Of a stretch of 64,000 nucleotides of DNA, positions 8,816 to 17,514 are shown piece after piece; position 1 is the first letter of the stretch; the number at the start of each line of letters is the position of its first letter. Origin of the DNA: Acidovorax delafieldii (GTDB taxonomy: Bacteria; Pseudomonadota; Gammaproteobacteria; Burkholderiales; Burkholderiaceae_C); contig NZ_VJWE01000001.1 in NCBI RefSeq assembly GCF_007993815.1, forward strand, positions 124,001 through 188,000, in the 5' to 3' direction. A program made the position numbers and the translations under genes. The notes under the pieces were generated by a model. The model was given only the letters and a program-made list of their open reading frames with translations, did no database searches and had not been told where the DNA came from.

Positions 8816-9220
8816 ATGACGACCAACCCGCCACTGACCTTCCCCATCGACCGCGTGCTGACCGCCTTCGAGCAGCAGGACGTGCCCACACTGCTGGCCA
8901 CCATTGCCGACGATGTGGACTTCCGCATCGACCACTACCGCGACGATGCCGACACCAGCTGGCAAATCGCCCGCAACAAGGCCGAGGCGATGACCGTGGT
9001 GCAGCGCCTGGGGGTGGAGGTGTTCCCGCGCGGCACGAAGATCCTGCACACCCACAGCCAGCCGCTGGGCAACGACTGGGTGCTCACGCACTTTCACCAG
9101 CGCTTCTTTTATGCGGTACAACAGCGCGAAGTGGAATCCGTGACCTGGATCACCAGCCATTCGCAGAACGGCCAGGTGGACTATTTCCGCGAGACCGTCA
9201 CCACCATCACCCCGGTCTGA
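8816..9220 (+). CDS. NTF2-like (SnoaL-type) fold protein
   Basis: Small 134-aa protein with the NTF2/SnoaL pattern: an N-terminal helix with VLTAFEQQDVPTLLATIADDVDFRIDHYRDD, then alternating strands (VLTHFHQRFFYAV, SVTWITSHSQNGQVDYFRETVTTI). The fold serves as a small enzyme or a ligand-binding shell; no catalytic residues can be assigned. CGGAG lies just before the ATG. It is followed 29 bp later by a LysR gene and then an ABM-domain gene, so the three probably form one small operon for metabolism of an unknown aromatic or polyketide-like compound. Confidence 0.75.
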   Translation: MTTNPPLTFPIDRVLTAFEQQDVPTLLATIADDVDFRIDHYRDDADTSWQIARNKAEAMTVVQRLGVEVFPRGTKILHTHSQPLGNDWVLTHFHQRFFYAVQQREVESVTWITSHSQNGQVDYFRETVTTITPV

Positions 9221-9249
9221 CAACCCGATCCAAGAAAGGCTCCGCCACC

Positions 9250-10128
9250 ATGCTGTTTGACCTGCGCGCCCTGGGCTACTTTGTAGCGGCCTATGAAGAG
9301 CGCTCGGTCACGGCCGCATCGCGCCGCTGTTTTGTGGCGCAGCCGTCCATCAGCATGGCCATCAAGGGGCTGGAGGATGCGCTCGAAACCACCCTGTTCG
9401 AGCGCAGCCGCCAGGGCCTGGCCCCCACACCTGCCGCGCACCGGCTGTACCCCCGCGCCTGCAGCCTGCTGGCCCAGTCCAGCGCCATGGTGCGCGACTT
9501 TCGCGATGCACCACGTGAAACGCTGGGCATCTTCCTGCAGGACGACCTGATGGTGCAGCAGGCCACGCCCCTGTTCGCACACATCGCGCAGGAGCTGCCC
9601 CACACCATGGTGCGGCTCACCGCCAGCGCGCAAGAGGCGCGGCTGCGCATGGTGGCCGAGCACTGCAAGCCGCCGGGCGACACCTTTGTGCCGCTGTGGC
9701 ACGAGCCCTATGTGATGCTGGTGCCTGAGCAGCACCCGCTGCGCTTCAAAAAGCGCTTTGGCCTGGCAGACATTGAAAACCTGCCCCTCATCGAGTGGCC
9801 CTATTGCCCACTGCACCAGTCCTTCATCCGTCTGCTGGCCGAGCGGGGGATTGCGCTGCAGGTGCAGGCCAGCGCCGCGCGCGAGGAGCTGCTGCTGCAC
9901 ATGGTGGACGCGGGCATGGGCCTGGCCGTGGTGCCGCAGTCGCATGCAGCCCAGGCGCGCCGCGCGCTCACCCGCCCGCTGGACGGGCCCCTGGCCTTCT
10001 CGCGCCACATCGGCCTGGCCTGCGACCCGTCGGACGCGCCCCTGCTCGGTCTGCTGCACCGCCTGGCGGACGGCATGAAGGCCACCGCAGCCCAGCCCGA
10101 GCCCACGCAGCGCAGCAATGTGGTCTGA
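9250..10128 (+). CDS. LysR-family transcriptional regulator
   Basis: LysR protein of 292 aa. HTH near residues 8-45 (YFVAAYEERSVTAASRRCFVAQPSISMAIKGLEDAL) and a degenerate effector domain that starts with DDLMVQQATPLFAHIAQELPHT. A longer open frame begins at 8338, but the ATG at 9250 with AAGAAAGG upstream fits both the family and the spacing. It sits co-directionally between NTF2-like and ABM-domain genes, which is less common than the divergent LysR layout and suggests a self-contained regulated operon. Confidence 0.9.
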   Translation: MLFDLRALGYFVAAYEERSVTAASRRCFVAQPSISMAIKGLEDALETTLFERSRQGLAPTPAAHRLYPRACSLLAQSSAMVRDFRDAPRETLGIFLQDDLMVQQATPLFAHIAQELPHTMVRLTASAQEARLRMVAEHCKPPGDTFVPLWHEPYVMLVPEQHPLRFKKRFGLADIENLPLIEWPYCPLHQSFIRLLAERGIALQVQASAAREELLLHMVDAGMGLAVVPQSHAAQARRALTRPLDGPLAFSRHIGLACDPSDAPLLGLLHRLADGMKATAAQPEPTQRSNVV

Positions 10129-10161
10129 TCCCCTGCCCCATCCACCCCTCAGGCCACCCCC

Positions 10162-10464
10162 ATGATTCTGGAAATTGCCCACCTCACCATCCGCCCCGGC
10201 CAGAACAGCGCGTTTGAACAGGCGTTTGCCCAGGCGCAGCGCATCATTGCCTCCATGCCCGGCTACCTGTCCCATGAGCTGGGGCATTGCATGGAGCGGC
10301 CACAGGACTATGTGCTGCTGGTGCGCTGGGCCACCCTGGCCGACCACGAGGTGGGTTTCCGCCAGTCCGCCCAGTACCAGGAGTGGAAAGGGCTGCTGCA
10401 CCATTTTTACGATCCGTTCCCCACCGTTGTGCACTTTGAGCCGGTCACGCCGGACAGGGTGTGA
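10162..10464 (+). CDS. Antibiotic biosynthesis monooxygenase (ABM) domain protein
   Basis: 100-aa ferredoxin-like protein with the ABM signature: ILEIAHLTIRPGQNSAFEQAF at the start, MPGYLSHELGHCMERPQDYVLLVRWATLADH in the middle and a closing HFYDPFPTVVHFEPV strand. Members act as cofactor-free monooxygenases, heme-degrading enzymes or stress proteins; the conserved Asn/Trp/Trp set of known quinone-forming monooxygenases cannot be confirmed. It closes the NTF2-like/LysR/ABM group. Confidence 0.82.
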   Translation: MILEIAHLTIRPGQNSAFEQAFAQAQRIIASMPGYLSHELGHCMERPQDYVLLVRWATLADHEVGFRQSAQYQEWKGLLHHFYDPFPTVVHFEPVTPDRV

Positions 10465-10603
10465 CGGCGCCGCCACGCACGGATGCTGCAGCGCACTATT
10501 CGGGTATTGCCTGAAGATTTAGCGCACTGCGCGTGCCGTTTGGGTCCTAGAATTTGTAAAAGCGCGTATCTTCGTATCTTCATTACCGCGCGAAGGATCC
10601 AAC

Positions 10604-11563
10604 ATGAAAGCCATCCAGCAGGACATCGACGAGCGGACCAACCTCACCAGCACCAACAAGTTCGAGCTGCTGCTGTTTCGCCTGGGCATCGACAGCGCCT
10701 TGGGCAAGTCCGAGCTGTTCGGTATCAATGTCTTCAAGATCCGCGAGATCGTGGCCATGCCCAGCATCACGCCGATTGCGGGCACCACGGCCCATTCGCT
10801 CGGGGTGGTGAACCTGCGCGGACAGGTGATTCCGGTGCTGGACCTGCCCTCCATCGTGGGTTGCAAGCCACAGACGGGCCTGAACATCATGCTGGTGACA
10901 GAGTACGCACGCACCACCCAGGCGTTTGCGGTCGAGTCGGTGGAAGACATCGTGCGCCTGGACTGGAAACAGGTGCTGTCGGCGGAAACCAGCGGCGCTG
11001 CTGGCAAGCTGGTGACCAGCATTGCCCGTCTGGACGGCAACACCGACGAGTCCCGCCTCGCGCAGGTGCTGGACGTGGAAGCCATCCTGCAGATGATCTC
11101 GCCCTCTGACGGTCACGAGGTCACAGAGGAAAAGGTGGGCGCCAAGCTCAAGCTCAAGCCTGGTTGCATCATCCTGGCGGCGGACGACTCGTTCGTGGCC
11201 CGCTCGCTCATCGAGCAAGAGCTCAAGGTGCTCAACGCGCCGTATGAAATGGTGAAATCCGGCAAGGAGGCCTGGGACCGGCTCAATGCCATCGCCAAAA
11301 GTGCCGAGGCCGAGGGTAAGACGGTGCTTGACCGCGTGGCCATGGTGCTGACCGACCTGGAAATGCCGGAGATGGACGGCTTCACGCTGACGCGCAACAT
11401 CAAGCAGGACGCCCGCTTTCATGGGCTGCCGGTGGTCATCCACTCCTCGCTGTCGGGCTCGGCCAACGAAGACCATGTGCGCAGCGTCGGGGCCGATGGC
11501 TATGTAGCCAAGTTTGTGGCGGAAGACCTGGCGGAGACCATCCGCCGCGTACTGCCCAAGTAA
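10604..11563 (+). CDS. cheV: Chemotaxis protein CheV (CheW fused to a receiver domain)
   Basis: 319-aa coupling protein linking chemoreceptors to the CheA kinase, with a phosphorylatable receiver for adaptation. An N-terminal CheW domain (residues 18-165, with NVFKIREIVAMPSITPIAGT and VVNLRGQVIPVLDLP) is followed by a receiver domain (about 185-319) holding Asp194/Asp195 and the phospho-acceptor Asp251 in VLTDLEMPEMDG. The usual Lys-Pro near the end of the receiver is Lys303-Phe. It stands alone, away from any other chemotaxis gene in this window. GAAGGATCC precedes the ATG, and a strong terminator follows. Confidence 0.93.
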   Translation: MKAIQQDIDERTNLTSTNKFELLLFRLGIDSALGKSELFGINVFKIREIVAMPSITPIAGTTAHSLGVVNLRGQVIPVLDLPSIVGCKPQTGLNIMLVTEYARTTQAFAVESVEDIVRLDWKQVLSAETSGAAGKLVTSIARLDGNTDESRLAQVLDVEAILQMISPSDGHEVTEEKVGAKLKLKPGCIILAADDSFVARSLIEQELKVLNAPYEMVKSGKEAWDRLNAIAKSAEAEGKTVLDRVAMVLTDLEMPEMDGFTLTRNIKQDARFHGLPVVIHSSLSGSANEDHVRSVGADGYVAKFVAEDLAETIRRVLPK

Positions 11564-11588
11564 ACCAGCGCCCTATCCGCTGGAACAC

Positions 11589-11616
11589 AACGGCCTTGCG
11601 GGGCCGTTTGTTTTTT
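11589..11616 (+). terminator. Rho-independent terminator behind cheV
   Basis: Seven-base stem AACGGCC/GGCCGTT around a six-base loop, followed by TG and six Ts, starting 26 bp after the cheV stop codon. Confidence 0.88.
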
Positions 11617-11902
11617 GCGGGTCCGATTTTTTGGTTGAATCAGTTGATTGCGTCCGTAAAACGTACTCTGATAGCTATCATTTTTGACGATATCAAGCAG
11701 CAGGCGTGCCCCATATTCACGGGTTGTTACAGCCTCCATCGGCACCTGTGCATGCGCCGAGTCAACCAAAAGCCGTCCCCGCGCGCTAAAGTGATTGGCC
11801 CCCTGTGCCAGACCCCTGAAATTTGTAACGCTCCACCGGAGCGCTTTTCATGGGCTTTACGGACAAGGCGGAACGCGCCCACCCGGCCGGAGTCTGATCA
11901 CC
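11617..11902. other. Intergenic region after cheV with a second hairpin
   Basis: No convincing gene. A fragment CTGATAGCTATCA near 11668-11680 looks like a broken copy of the window's AGCTATCAA repeat in reverse orientation. A second hairpin, CGCTCC-ACC-GGAGCG followed by CTTTT (11829-11848), could end a short transcript of unknown content or attenuate transcription into the downstream lipoprotein gene. Confidence 0.4.
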
Positions 11903-12454
11903 ATGACCTACACCATCACCCGCATTCTTTCCGCCACGGTCCTGGGGGCCCTGGTGACGGGGTGTGCCACCGTGCCGGGCGACCCTTATTACGACTCTCC
12001 GCGCTACCCGGTGTACGAACAGCCAGGCTACATCTACAGTGCCCCGCCGCCGGTGTACCAGGCGCCGCCTGTGTACCGTGCGCCTGGCGTGATCTATTCG
12101 GCCCCGCCGCCACCGCCCGCCATCTACTACGGCGGACGTGACCGTGACGACAACCGGTGGGACAACGACCGTAACCGCAATGACTGGCGCGAAAGAGAGC
12201 GTGACCGTGACCGCGCTGAGCGCGACCGGGCAGCCCGCGAACGCGAACGCCGCGACCAGCAGGCCCGTGAACTGGATCGCCGAGCCCGAGAACAGGACCA
12301 GGCCCGCCGGGAGCAGGCCGAACGGGATCGCCGCGCTGCCGAAGACCGCCGCAACCGCGAAAACCGCCCCGGCCGCCTGGCACCCGACAGCTACACCCCG
12401 AGTCCGTACGACTGGCGCTCCCGTCAGCAGTCCAACAGCCCGGACAAGCCGTGA
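11903..12454 (+). CDS. Putative lipoprotein, Pro/Tyr-rich with a charged Arg/Glu/Asp tail
   Basis: 183-aa protein of unknown function. The N-terminus carries a lipoprotein signal with lipobox LVTGC (Cys about residue 18), so it should be lipid-anchored in the envelope. Residues 25-75 are rich in Pro and Tyr in short repeats (YSAPPPVYQAPPVYRAPGVIYSAP). Residues 80-160 form a highly charged Arg/Asp/Glu run that would be a long helix or disordered. The ATG at 11903 is chosen over 11795 because only it starts the signal peptide. It is followed by another envelope protein gene 45 bp later. Confidence 0.75.
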   Translation: MTYTITRILSATVLGALVTGCATVPGDPYYDSPRYPVYEQPGYIYSAPPPVYQAPPVYRAPGVIYSAPPPPPAIYYGGRDRDDNRWDNDRNRNDWRERERDRDRAERDRAARERERRDQQARELDRRAREQDQARREQAERDRRAAEDRRNRENRPGRLAPDSYTPSPYDWRSRQQSNSPDKP

Positions 12455-12499
12455 TGGCCTGGCGCTGACCCCGCTACCCCCCACAACTCTCCAGCCACC

Positions 12500-13159
12500 A
12501 TGAAACCACGTACCCATACCCTTATCGCTGGCCTGTGCGTGGTCTTTCTGGGTGCACTACCTCCATTGGGTGCCCAGGCGCAGGTGGTGCGCTGCACCGA
12601 CGCTGCCACGGGCAAGGTCACCTACACCGACGGCAAATGCGCCAGCGGCACCACCGTGCGTGAGGTGGAGGCCCGCAAAACTCCGCAGGAGATCCAGCAG
12701 GAGCGCGAAGAAGCCGCCGAGGCGCTGGCGCGCAAACAGCAGCGCTTGCAGGCCGAGGCGACCGCTGCCGAGACCGAATCACGGCGCAATACACAACGCG
12801 ACCAGACCGCTCCTGCCAAAACCACAGACTACGCACGCTCCCCGGAGTGCGCCCGTTCACGGCGCAACCTGGATGTGGTGTTGAGCAGTGTCACCGGCGG
12901 CGGCTACGAACAAAACCTGCGGGTGGAGGCGGCGCAGCGGCAGGTCGACCTGGACTGCCTGGGCCCTCAGGGCTATGCGGAGGTGGAGAAGTCCCGCCCA
13001 CGGTCAACTAGCACCACGACGCCGGTAGTCGTCGTGCCCCCACCGCATTACCCGGTGCGGCCTACGCCCGTGCAGCCGCCGGCGCCCACCCCCAAAAAAT
13101 TCACACAGTGCAACGTGTTCCGCTGCTACGACGCCCAGGGCAATAGCTACCCCCGTTGA
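12500..13159 (+). CDS. DUF4124-type secreted protein
   Basis: 219-aa protein with a signal peptide (residues 1-28, ending GAQAQ) followed by VVRCTDAATGKVTYTDGKCASGT, the typical start of a DUF4124 domain, whose paired cysteines probably form a disulfide. A Glu/Arg-rich coiled segment covers residues 55-100, and a Pro-rich linker precedes a C-terminal Cys pair (QCNVFRCYDAQGNSYPR). The function of the family is unknown; it is common in the envelope of beta- and gammaproteobacteria. It likely shares a transcript with the lipoprotein upstream. Confidence 0.78.
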   Translation: MKPRTHTLIAGLCVVFLGALPPLGAQAQVVRCTDAATGKVTYTDGKCASGTTVREVEARKTPQEIQQEREEAAEALARKQQRLQAEATAAETESRRNTQRDQTAPAKTTDYARSPECARSRRNLDVVLSSVTGGGYEQNLRVEAAQRQVDLDCLGPQGYAEVEKSRPRSTSTTTPVVVVPPPHYPVRPTPVQPPAPTPKKFTQCNVFRCYDAQGNSYPR

Positions 13160-13209
13160 TCGGGCGCCCATGTGGGCAAGGTGAGGAGAGCGCGGATTTC
13201 TCCAGCCTC

Positions 13210-14154
13210 TCAGGCTCGCAACCCCTCGGCCACACTGGGGTAGCGCAACCGCAGACCCAGCTCGCGCAGCATGCGCTGGTTGTCCAGCCGGCGCGATTCG
13301 CTCATGAAACTCAGCAGCATCAGCGACAGCTGCTCTTGCGCTGTGCTGCGAGGCACGCGCGGCGGGCGAGGCAGGTCATACAGATCAGCCGCCAGATCAA
13401 AGTAGTCGCCCATCTTCATGTGGGTGGAGTCGCTCACGTTGTAGGCGCGCTGCGGACGCCCCTTCCACACAGCCGCCATGCAGGCGCGCGCCAGGTCTTC
13501 GGCATGGATGTGGTTGGTGAACACATCGTCCTCGGCCACCAGCACAGGCGTGCCCCGGCGCAAGCGGGCCTCCGGCGTACCGCCCTCGCGGTCGGGGGCG
13601 TAGATGCCCGGAATGCGCAACACGGTGGCCCGCACGCCGGCACGGCCCAAGTGGCGCACGGCGCGCTCGGCATTCACACGGCGCTGGGCGCGAGGTGTGC
13701 CGGGGGCCACGGCCCGAGTCTCTGGCACCAGGGCCCCCTGGCAGTCGCCATACACACCGCTGGTGGACGCGTAGGCCAACGACATTGGCAAGGTGCGCAG
13801 CCGCAGCGCGCGAGTCAGCGCCACGGTACGGGGGTCACGCCACCAGGCATCGCCCCCTGCGCCCTCCCCCGGCGGGGGCGCCAGATGCAGCACCCGCGTC
13901 GCCAGGCCGGACAGCCTGCGCAAGGTGCCCGCATCGTCCAGATTGCCCACCAGAGGCCGGGCCCCTTGTGCCCGCAGCTCCGCCACCCGCCCAGCGCTGG
14001 AGGTCAGTGTCAGCACCTGCATGCGCCCGGCCCCGGGGCCCGTCTGCAGATGGCGCAGCACCCGTTGACCTACATCACCACAGCCCACGATGAGCAGGCG
14101 TTCGCGACGAAAGCGCGCTGGCAGCGCGCCGAGGGGGTTCTGGTTTGAGGGCAA
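13210..14154 (-). CDS. SDR-family NAD(P)-dependent oxidoreductase/epimerase, TTG start
   Basis: Rossmann-fold protein of about 314 aa with RLLIVGCGDVGQRVLRHL (GxGxxG-type motif near residues 20-27). LAYASTSGVYGDCQGA in the middle holds the YGD/Y-type active-site region of extended SDRs, and TNHIHAEDLARAC is a typical epimerase segment. No ATG occurs between the upstream stop and the first strand; the best start is TTG at 14152-14154 (PSNQNPLG follows). A GTG further upstream would run into the divergent gene. The substrate is unknown, with similarity to YeeZ-like proteins. Confidence 0.78.
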   Translation of the reverse strand: MPSNQNPLGALPARFRRERLLIVGCGDVGQRVLRHLQTGPGAGRMQVLTLTSSAGRVAELRAQGARPLVGNLDDAGTLRRLSGLATRVLHLAPPPGEGAGGDAWWRDPRTVALTRALRLRTLPMSLAYASTSGVYGDCQGALVPETRAVAPGTPRAQRRVNAERAVRHLGRAGVRATVLRIPGIYAPDREGGTPEARLRRGTPVLVAEDDVFTNHIHAEDLARACMAAVWKGRPQRAYNVSDSTHMKMGDYFDLAADLYDLPRPPRVPRSTAQEQLSLMLLSFMSESRRLDNQRMLRELGLRLRYPSVAEGLRA

Positions 14155-14202
14155 AATCGGGTCCGTTTGCTTAGCTAGAGACGACTCCAAGGATACCCAC
14201 AC

Positions 14203-15267
14203 ATGACCAGCGCCGAGGCTGCCACCACCGCAGCGTTTCAGATCACCGTGCAGCCCAGTGGCCGCGCTTTCAGTGCCAATGCGGGCGAAGCCATCCTGGC
14301 CGCCGCCATCCGCAGTGGCGTGGGCCTGCCCTACGGCTGCAAGGACGGCGCCTGTGGCTCGTGCAAGTGCAAAAAACTCAGCGGCACCGTGCAGCACGGC
14401 GCCCACCAATCCAAGGCCCTCACGGCCGATGAAGAGGCCGCAGGCCTGGTGCTGACCTGCTGCGCACAGCCACTGTCCGACGTGGTGCTCGAATCGCGCC
14501 AGGTCACCGACGAAAGCGCCTACCCCGTCAAGAAGATGCCGGTGCGCGTGGCCTCGCTCGAAAAGAAATCAGACGATGTGATGCAGGTGCGCCTGCAGCT
14601 GCCTGCCGCAGACACCTTCCGATACCACGCGGGCCAGTACATTGAGTTCATCCTGCGCGACGGCACCCGACGCGCTTACTCGATGGCCAACGCGCCGCAC
14701 ACCCAGGCAGAGGCACCGGGTGTGGAGCTGCACATTCGACACATGGCCGGCGGCAAGTTCACCGACCATGTGTTTGGGGCGATGAAGGAGAAGGAAATCC
14801 TGCGTGTCGAAGGTCCGTTTGGCAGTTTTTTCCTGCGCGAAGACTCCGACAAGCCCATCGTGCTGCTGGCATCCGGCACCGGCTTTGCCCCCATCAAGGC
14901 GCTGATCGAGCACCTGCAGTTCAAGGGCATCAGCCGCCCCACCGTGTTGTACTGGGGCGGCCGTCGCCCTGGCGATCTGTACCTGGCCGACTGGGTGCAG
15001 GCCCGCGTGGCCGAATTGCCGTGGTTGCGCTACGTTCCGGTCATTTCCAATGCGCTGCCCGAGGACGGCTGGACCGGCCGCACAGGCTTTGTGCACCAGG
15101 CGGTGCTGGACGACTTTGCGGATCTCTCAGGTCACCAGGTCTATGCGTGTGGCGCGCCCATCGTGGTCGAGTCCGCCCGTGACGCCTACAGCGCCCAGCG
15201 CGGCCTGCCGCCGGAAGAGTTTTTTGCCGACGCATTCACGTCGGAAGCCGACAAACACGGCGGCTGA
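14203..15267 (+). CDS. Ferredoxin-type oxidoreductase, CDP-6-deoxy-3,4-glucoseen reductase-like
   Basis: 354-aa soluble electron-transfer protein with three modules. A plant-type 2Fe-2S domain comes first (Cys46, Cys51 and Cys54 in GCKDGACGSCKCK, then Cys86). An FAD-binding domain follows, with RAYSMANAP near residue 165. Last is an NAD(P) domain, with LLASGTGFAPIKALIEHL. This arrangement matches phenol hydroxylase reductases and AscD-like proteins. No sugar-nucleotide genes lie nearby, so the AscD label describes family only and the partner protein is unknown. It is transcribed away from the SDR gene. Confidence 0.85.
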   Translation: MTSAEAATTAAFQITVQPSGRAFSANAGEAILAAAIRSGVGLPYGCKDGACGSCKCKKLSGTVQHGAHQSKALTADEEAAGLVLTCCAQPLSDVVLESRQVTDESAYPVKKMPVRVASLEKKSDDVMQVRLQLPAADTFRYHAGQYIEFILRDGTRRAYSMANAPHTQAEAPGVELHIRHMAGGKFTDHVFGAMKEKEILRVEGPFGSFFLREDSDKPIVLLASGTGFAPIKALIEHLQFKGISRPTVLYWGGRRPGDLYLADWVQARVAELPWLRYVPVISNALPEDGWTGRTGFVHQAVLDDFADLSGHQVYACGAPIVVESARDAYSAQRGLPPEEFFADAFTSEADKHGG

Positions 15268-15309
15268 CACGCCCCCGCAAGGCCGATAAAGACACCTGGA
15301 CCACAACCC

Positions 15310-17514
15310 ATGGTGCGTGCAGCGCCCGCCCCGCCAGCCCCGCAGGGCGCGCCCCGCCGCTGGCATCAAGTCCGGCGCGGAGGCTTCATTGCCACGCTGC
15401 TGTGCCTGGCGGCCCTGCTGGTGTGGGGCGCGGGCGAATGGGCAGAACAGAGCGAACGCGACGCCCAGTGGGACAACCTGCGCCGCCTGGGCGAGGTGCA
15501 AGCCCTGGCGCTGCGTGGCGTGGCCACGCGCTACAACTACCTGCCCTTCACCACCGCGCAGCACCCGCTGGTGCGCCAGTTATTGCAGCAACCTTCATCG
15601 CAGGCCGTACGCGACGCAGCCAATGTCTACCTGCAGGCGGTGAACCAGCATGCGGGCTCCGACATGCTGTACGTGATGGACCCGCAGGGCCTCACCCTCG
15701 CGTCCAGCAACTGGGACACCCCCAACAGCTTTGTGCACCAGAACTACGGCAACAGGCCGTACTTTCGCGATGCCCTGGCGGGCCAGACGGGCCGCTTTTA
15801 TGGCGTGGGCAAGACCACGGGCGAACCCGGCCTGTTTGTCTCAGCCCCCGTGGTCGATGCGGGCCGCGTGATCGGCGTGGTGGCGGTCAAGGTGCGCATG
15901 GAACCCATCTCGGACCCATGGGCCCAGCTGCGCGATCCAGTGTTCGTGACGGACGAGCGGGGCATCGTCTTTCTCGGCTCCGTGCCCGGCTGGCTCTACC
16001 GCGCCAGCCAGCCCTTGCCCACCCCACTCGTGCAGCAGCTGCAGCACAACGAACAGTACGGCACAGGATGGACCCCGCGCGCCGTGCCCTGGACCCTGCA
16101 CCCCCAAGACGACCCGCCCGGTACTGAACTGCGCCTGGACGGCGCTGGCGGCAAAAGCTACCTGGCGTTCGAAGAGAAGCTGCCCGACCTGGGCTGGACC
16201 CTCACCGTCACTGCCGACAGCCGCGTGGTGGCCCTGGCGCGGCAACAGGCCTGGGCACTGGCCACGCTGGCGTCGGGCCTGCTGGTGCTGGGCGCGCTGT
16301 ACTGGCAGTTGCGCGAGCGGCGCCTCGCCGAAAACCGGCTGGCCCGCATCGAACTGGAGCAGCGCGTGCAGGAGCGTACCCACGCGCTGCAGCAGGCCCA
16401 GGCGTTCCGCCAGTCCATGGAGGACTCGCTGCTGGTGGGCATGCGCGCCCGCGACCTCGAAGGGCGCATCGTCTATGTCAACGCGGCCATGTGCGATATG
16501 GTGGGCTACCAGGCCGACGAACTCATCGGCCAGCTGCCGCCCTACCCGTACTGGCACCCTGACGAGCTGGACCGCCACTGGAACGACAGCGACACCGTGC
16601 TGGCTGGCAACGCGTTTCCGCAGGGGCGGGAGAACCGGCTGAGGCACCGTGACGGGTCGGACGTGTACACAATGTTCTACACCACACGCCTGATCGACGG
16701 CAGCGGCCAGCACATCGGCTGGATGAGTTCGGTGGTCAACATCACCGCGCAGAAGCGGGCCGAAGAGCAGCAGCAGCAGCGCGAGACCCAGCTGCAGCGG
16801 GTGCAGCGCGTGATCACTGTCGGCGAGATGGCATCCACCCTGGCCCACGAGCTGAACCAGCCGCTGGCCGCCCTGGTCAACTATGCGGCTGCCGCACGGG
16901 CGCTGGCCGCCCAGGGCAAGACCGGCCCCCTCCACGACAGCCTGGAGGCCCTGTCGGCCCAGGCGCTGCGGGCCGCCGACATCGTGGGCCGCATCCGCCG
17001 CTGGGTGCGCCAGCACCCTGAAAGCCGCGAGCCTTGCGATCTGTCTGCCATCGTGGAGCAGTCGCTGGAGCTGCTCTTGCGCGCCGAGGCTCGCCGCCAG
17101 GGGATCCCTGTGCGTGTGGAACAGGCCGGCGCCCCTTTGCCGGTGAACGCAGACCGCGTGCTGCTGGAGCAGGTGGTGATCAACCTGGGCCTGAACGCCC
17201 TGCAGGCCATGCAGACCCACCAGCCCCCGCCCGGCGGGCACGAATTGCGGCTGCGCATGGCCGCAGACGATAGCCAAGCGCTGGTGCAAGTGCTGGACCG
17301 GGGCCCAGGCCTGCCGCCCGGCATCGCCGAGCGCCTGTTCGAGCCTTTCTTCACCACACGTTCCGACGGTCTCGGCCTGGGTCTCAACATCTGCCGCTCC
17401 ATCATTGAAAGCATGGGGGGCCAATTACAGGCCCGCAATCGAGAAGGCGGCGGCGCGGTCTTCGAGATCCGCCTGCCCTGCCCCCCCGCCACCGAGAATG
17501 CCACCGCGCCATGA
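15310..17514 (+). CDS. Membrane sensor histidine kinase, DctB-like with PAS domain
   Basis: 734-aa two-component sensor. Membrane helices near residues 25-44 and 313-331 frame a periplasmic double-Cache-type ligand domain (DMLYVMDPQGLTLASSN, RPYFRDAL). A PAS domain (about 365-480) and a DctB-type transmitter follow, with phospho-acceptor His513 in AHELNQPLAAL, an N-box NLGLNALQAM and a G-box DGLGLGLNICRSI. It overlaps the next gene by four bases (ATGA), so kinase and regulator are translated together. With a Bug-type receptor behind, the sensed ligand is probably an organic acid. Confidence 0.93.
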   Translation: MVRAAPAPPAPQGAPRRWHQVRRGGFIATLLCLAALLVWGAGEWAEQSERDAQWDNLRRLGEVQALALRGVATRYNYLPFTTAQHPLVRQLLQQPSSQAVRDAANVYLQAVNQHAGSDMLYVMDPQGLTLASSNWDTPNSFVHQNYGNRPYFRDALAGQTGRFYGVGKTTGEPGLFVSAPVVDAGRVIGVVAVKVRMEPISDPWAQLRDPVFVTDERGIVFLGSVPGWLYRASQPLPTPLVQQLQHNEQYGTGWTPRAVPWTLHPQDDPPGTELRLDGAGGKSYLAFEEKLPDLGWTLTVTADSRVVALARQQAWALATLASGLLVLGALYWQLRERRLAENRLARIELEQRVQERTHALQQAQAFRQSMEDSLLVGMRARDLEGRIVYVNAAMCDMVGYQADELIGQLPPYPYWHPDELDRHWNDSDTVLAGNAFPQGRENRLRHRDGSDVYTMFYTTRLIDGSGQHIGWMSSVVNITAQKRAEEQQQQRETQLQRVQRVITVGEMASTLAHELNQPLAALVNYAAAARALAAQGKTGPLHDSLEALSAQALRAADIVGRIRRWVRQHPESREPCDLSAIVEQSLELLLRAEARRQGIPVRVEQAGAPLPVNADRVLLEQVVINLGLNALQAMQTHQPPPGGHELRLRMAADDSQALVQVLDRGPGLPPGIAERLFEPFFTTRSDGLGLGLNICRSIIESMGGQLQARNREGGGAVFEIRLPCPPATENATAP

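Noticed and set aside
8338..9249. Long continuous frame from 8338 into the LysR gene at 9250
   Set aside because: The first part is a shadow of the preceding LysR and NTF2-like genes; the real protein starts at 9250.
10500..10600. Possible flagellar sigma-28 promoter before cheV
   Set aside because: The candidate TTTAGC...GCCGTTT has the right general spacing but too few matches to both boxes.
11829..11848. Hairpin taken as a terminator of a small RNA
   Set aside because: No promoter or conserved RNA structure was found upstream, so it is only noted as a hairpin.
13156..14148. Plus-strand frame opposite the SDR gene
   Set aside because: Composition (His/Gln/Arg/Ala-rich) is that of an antisense shadow; the minus strand encodes a clear Rossmann protein.
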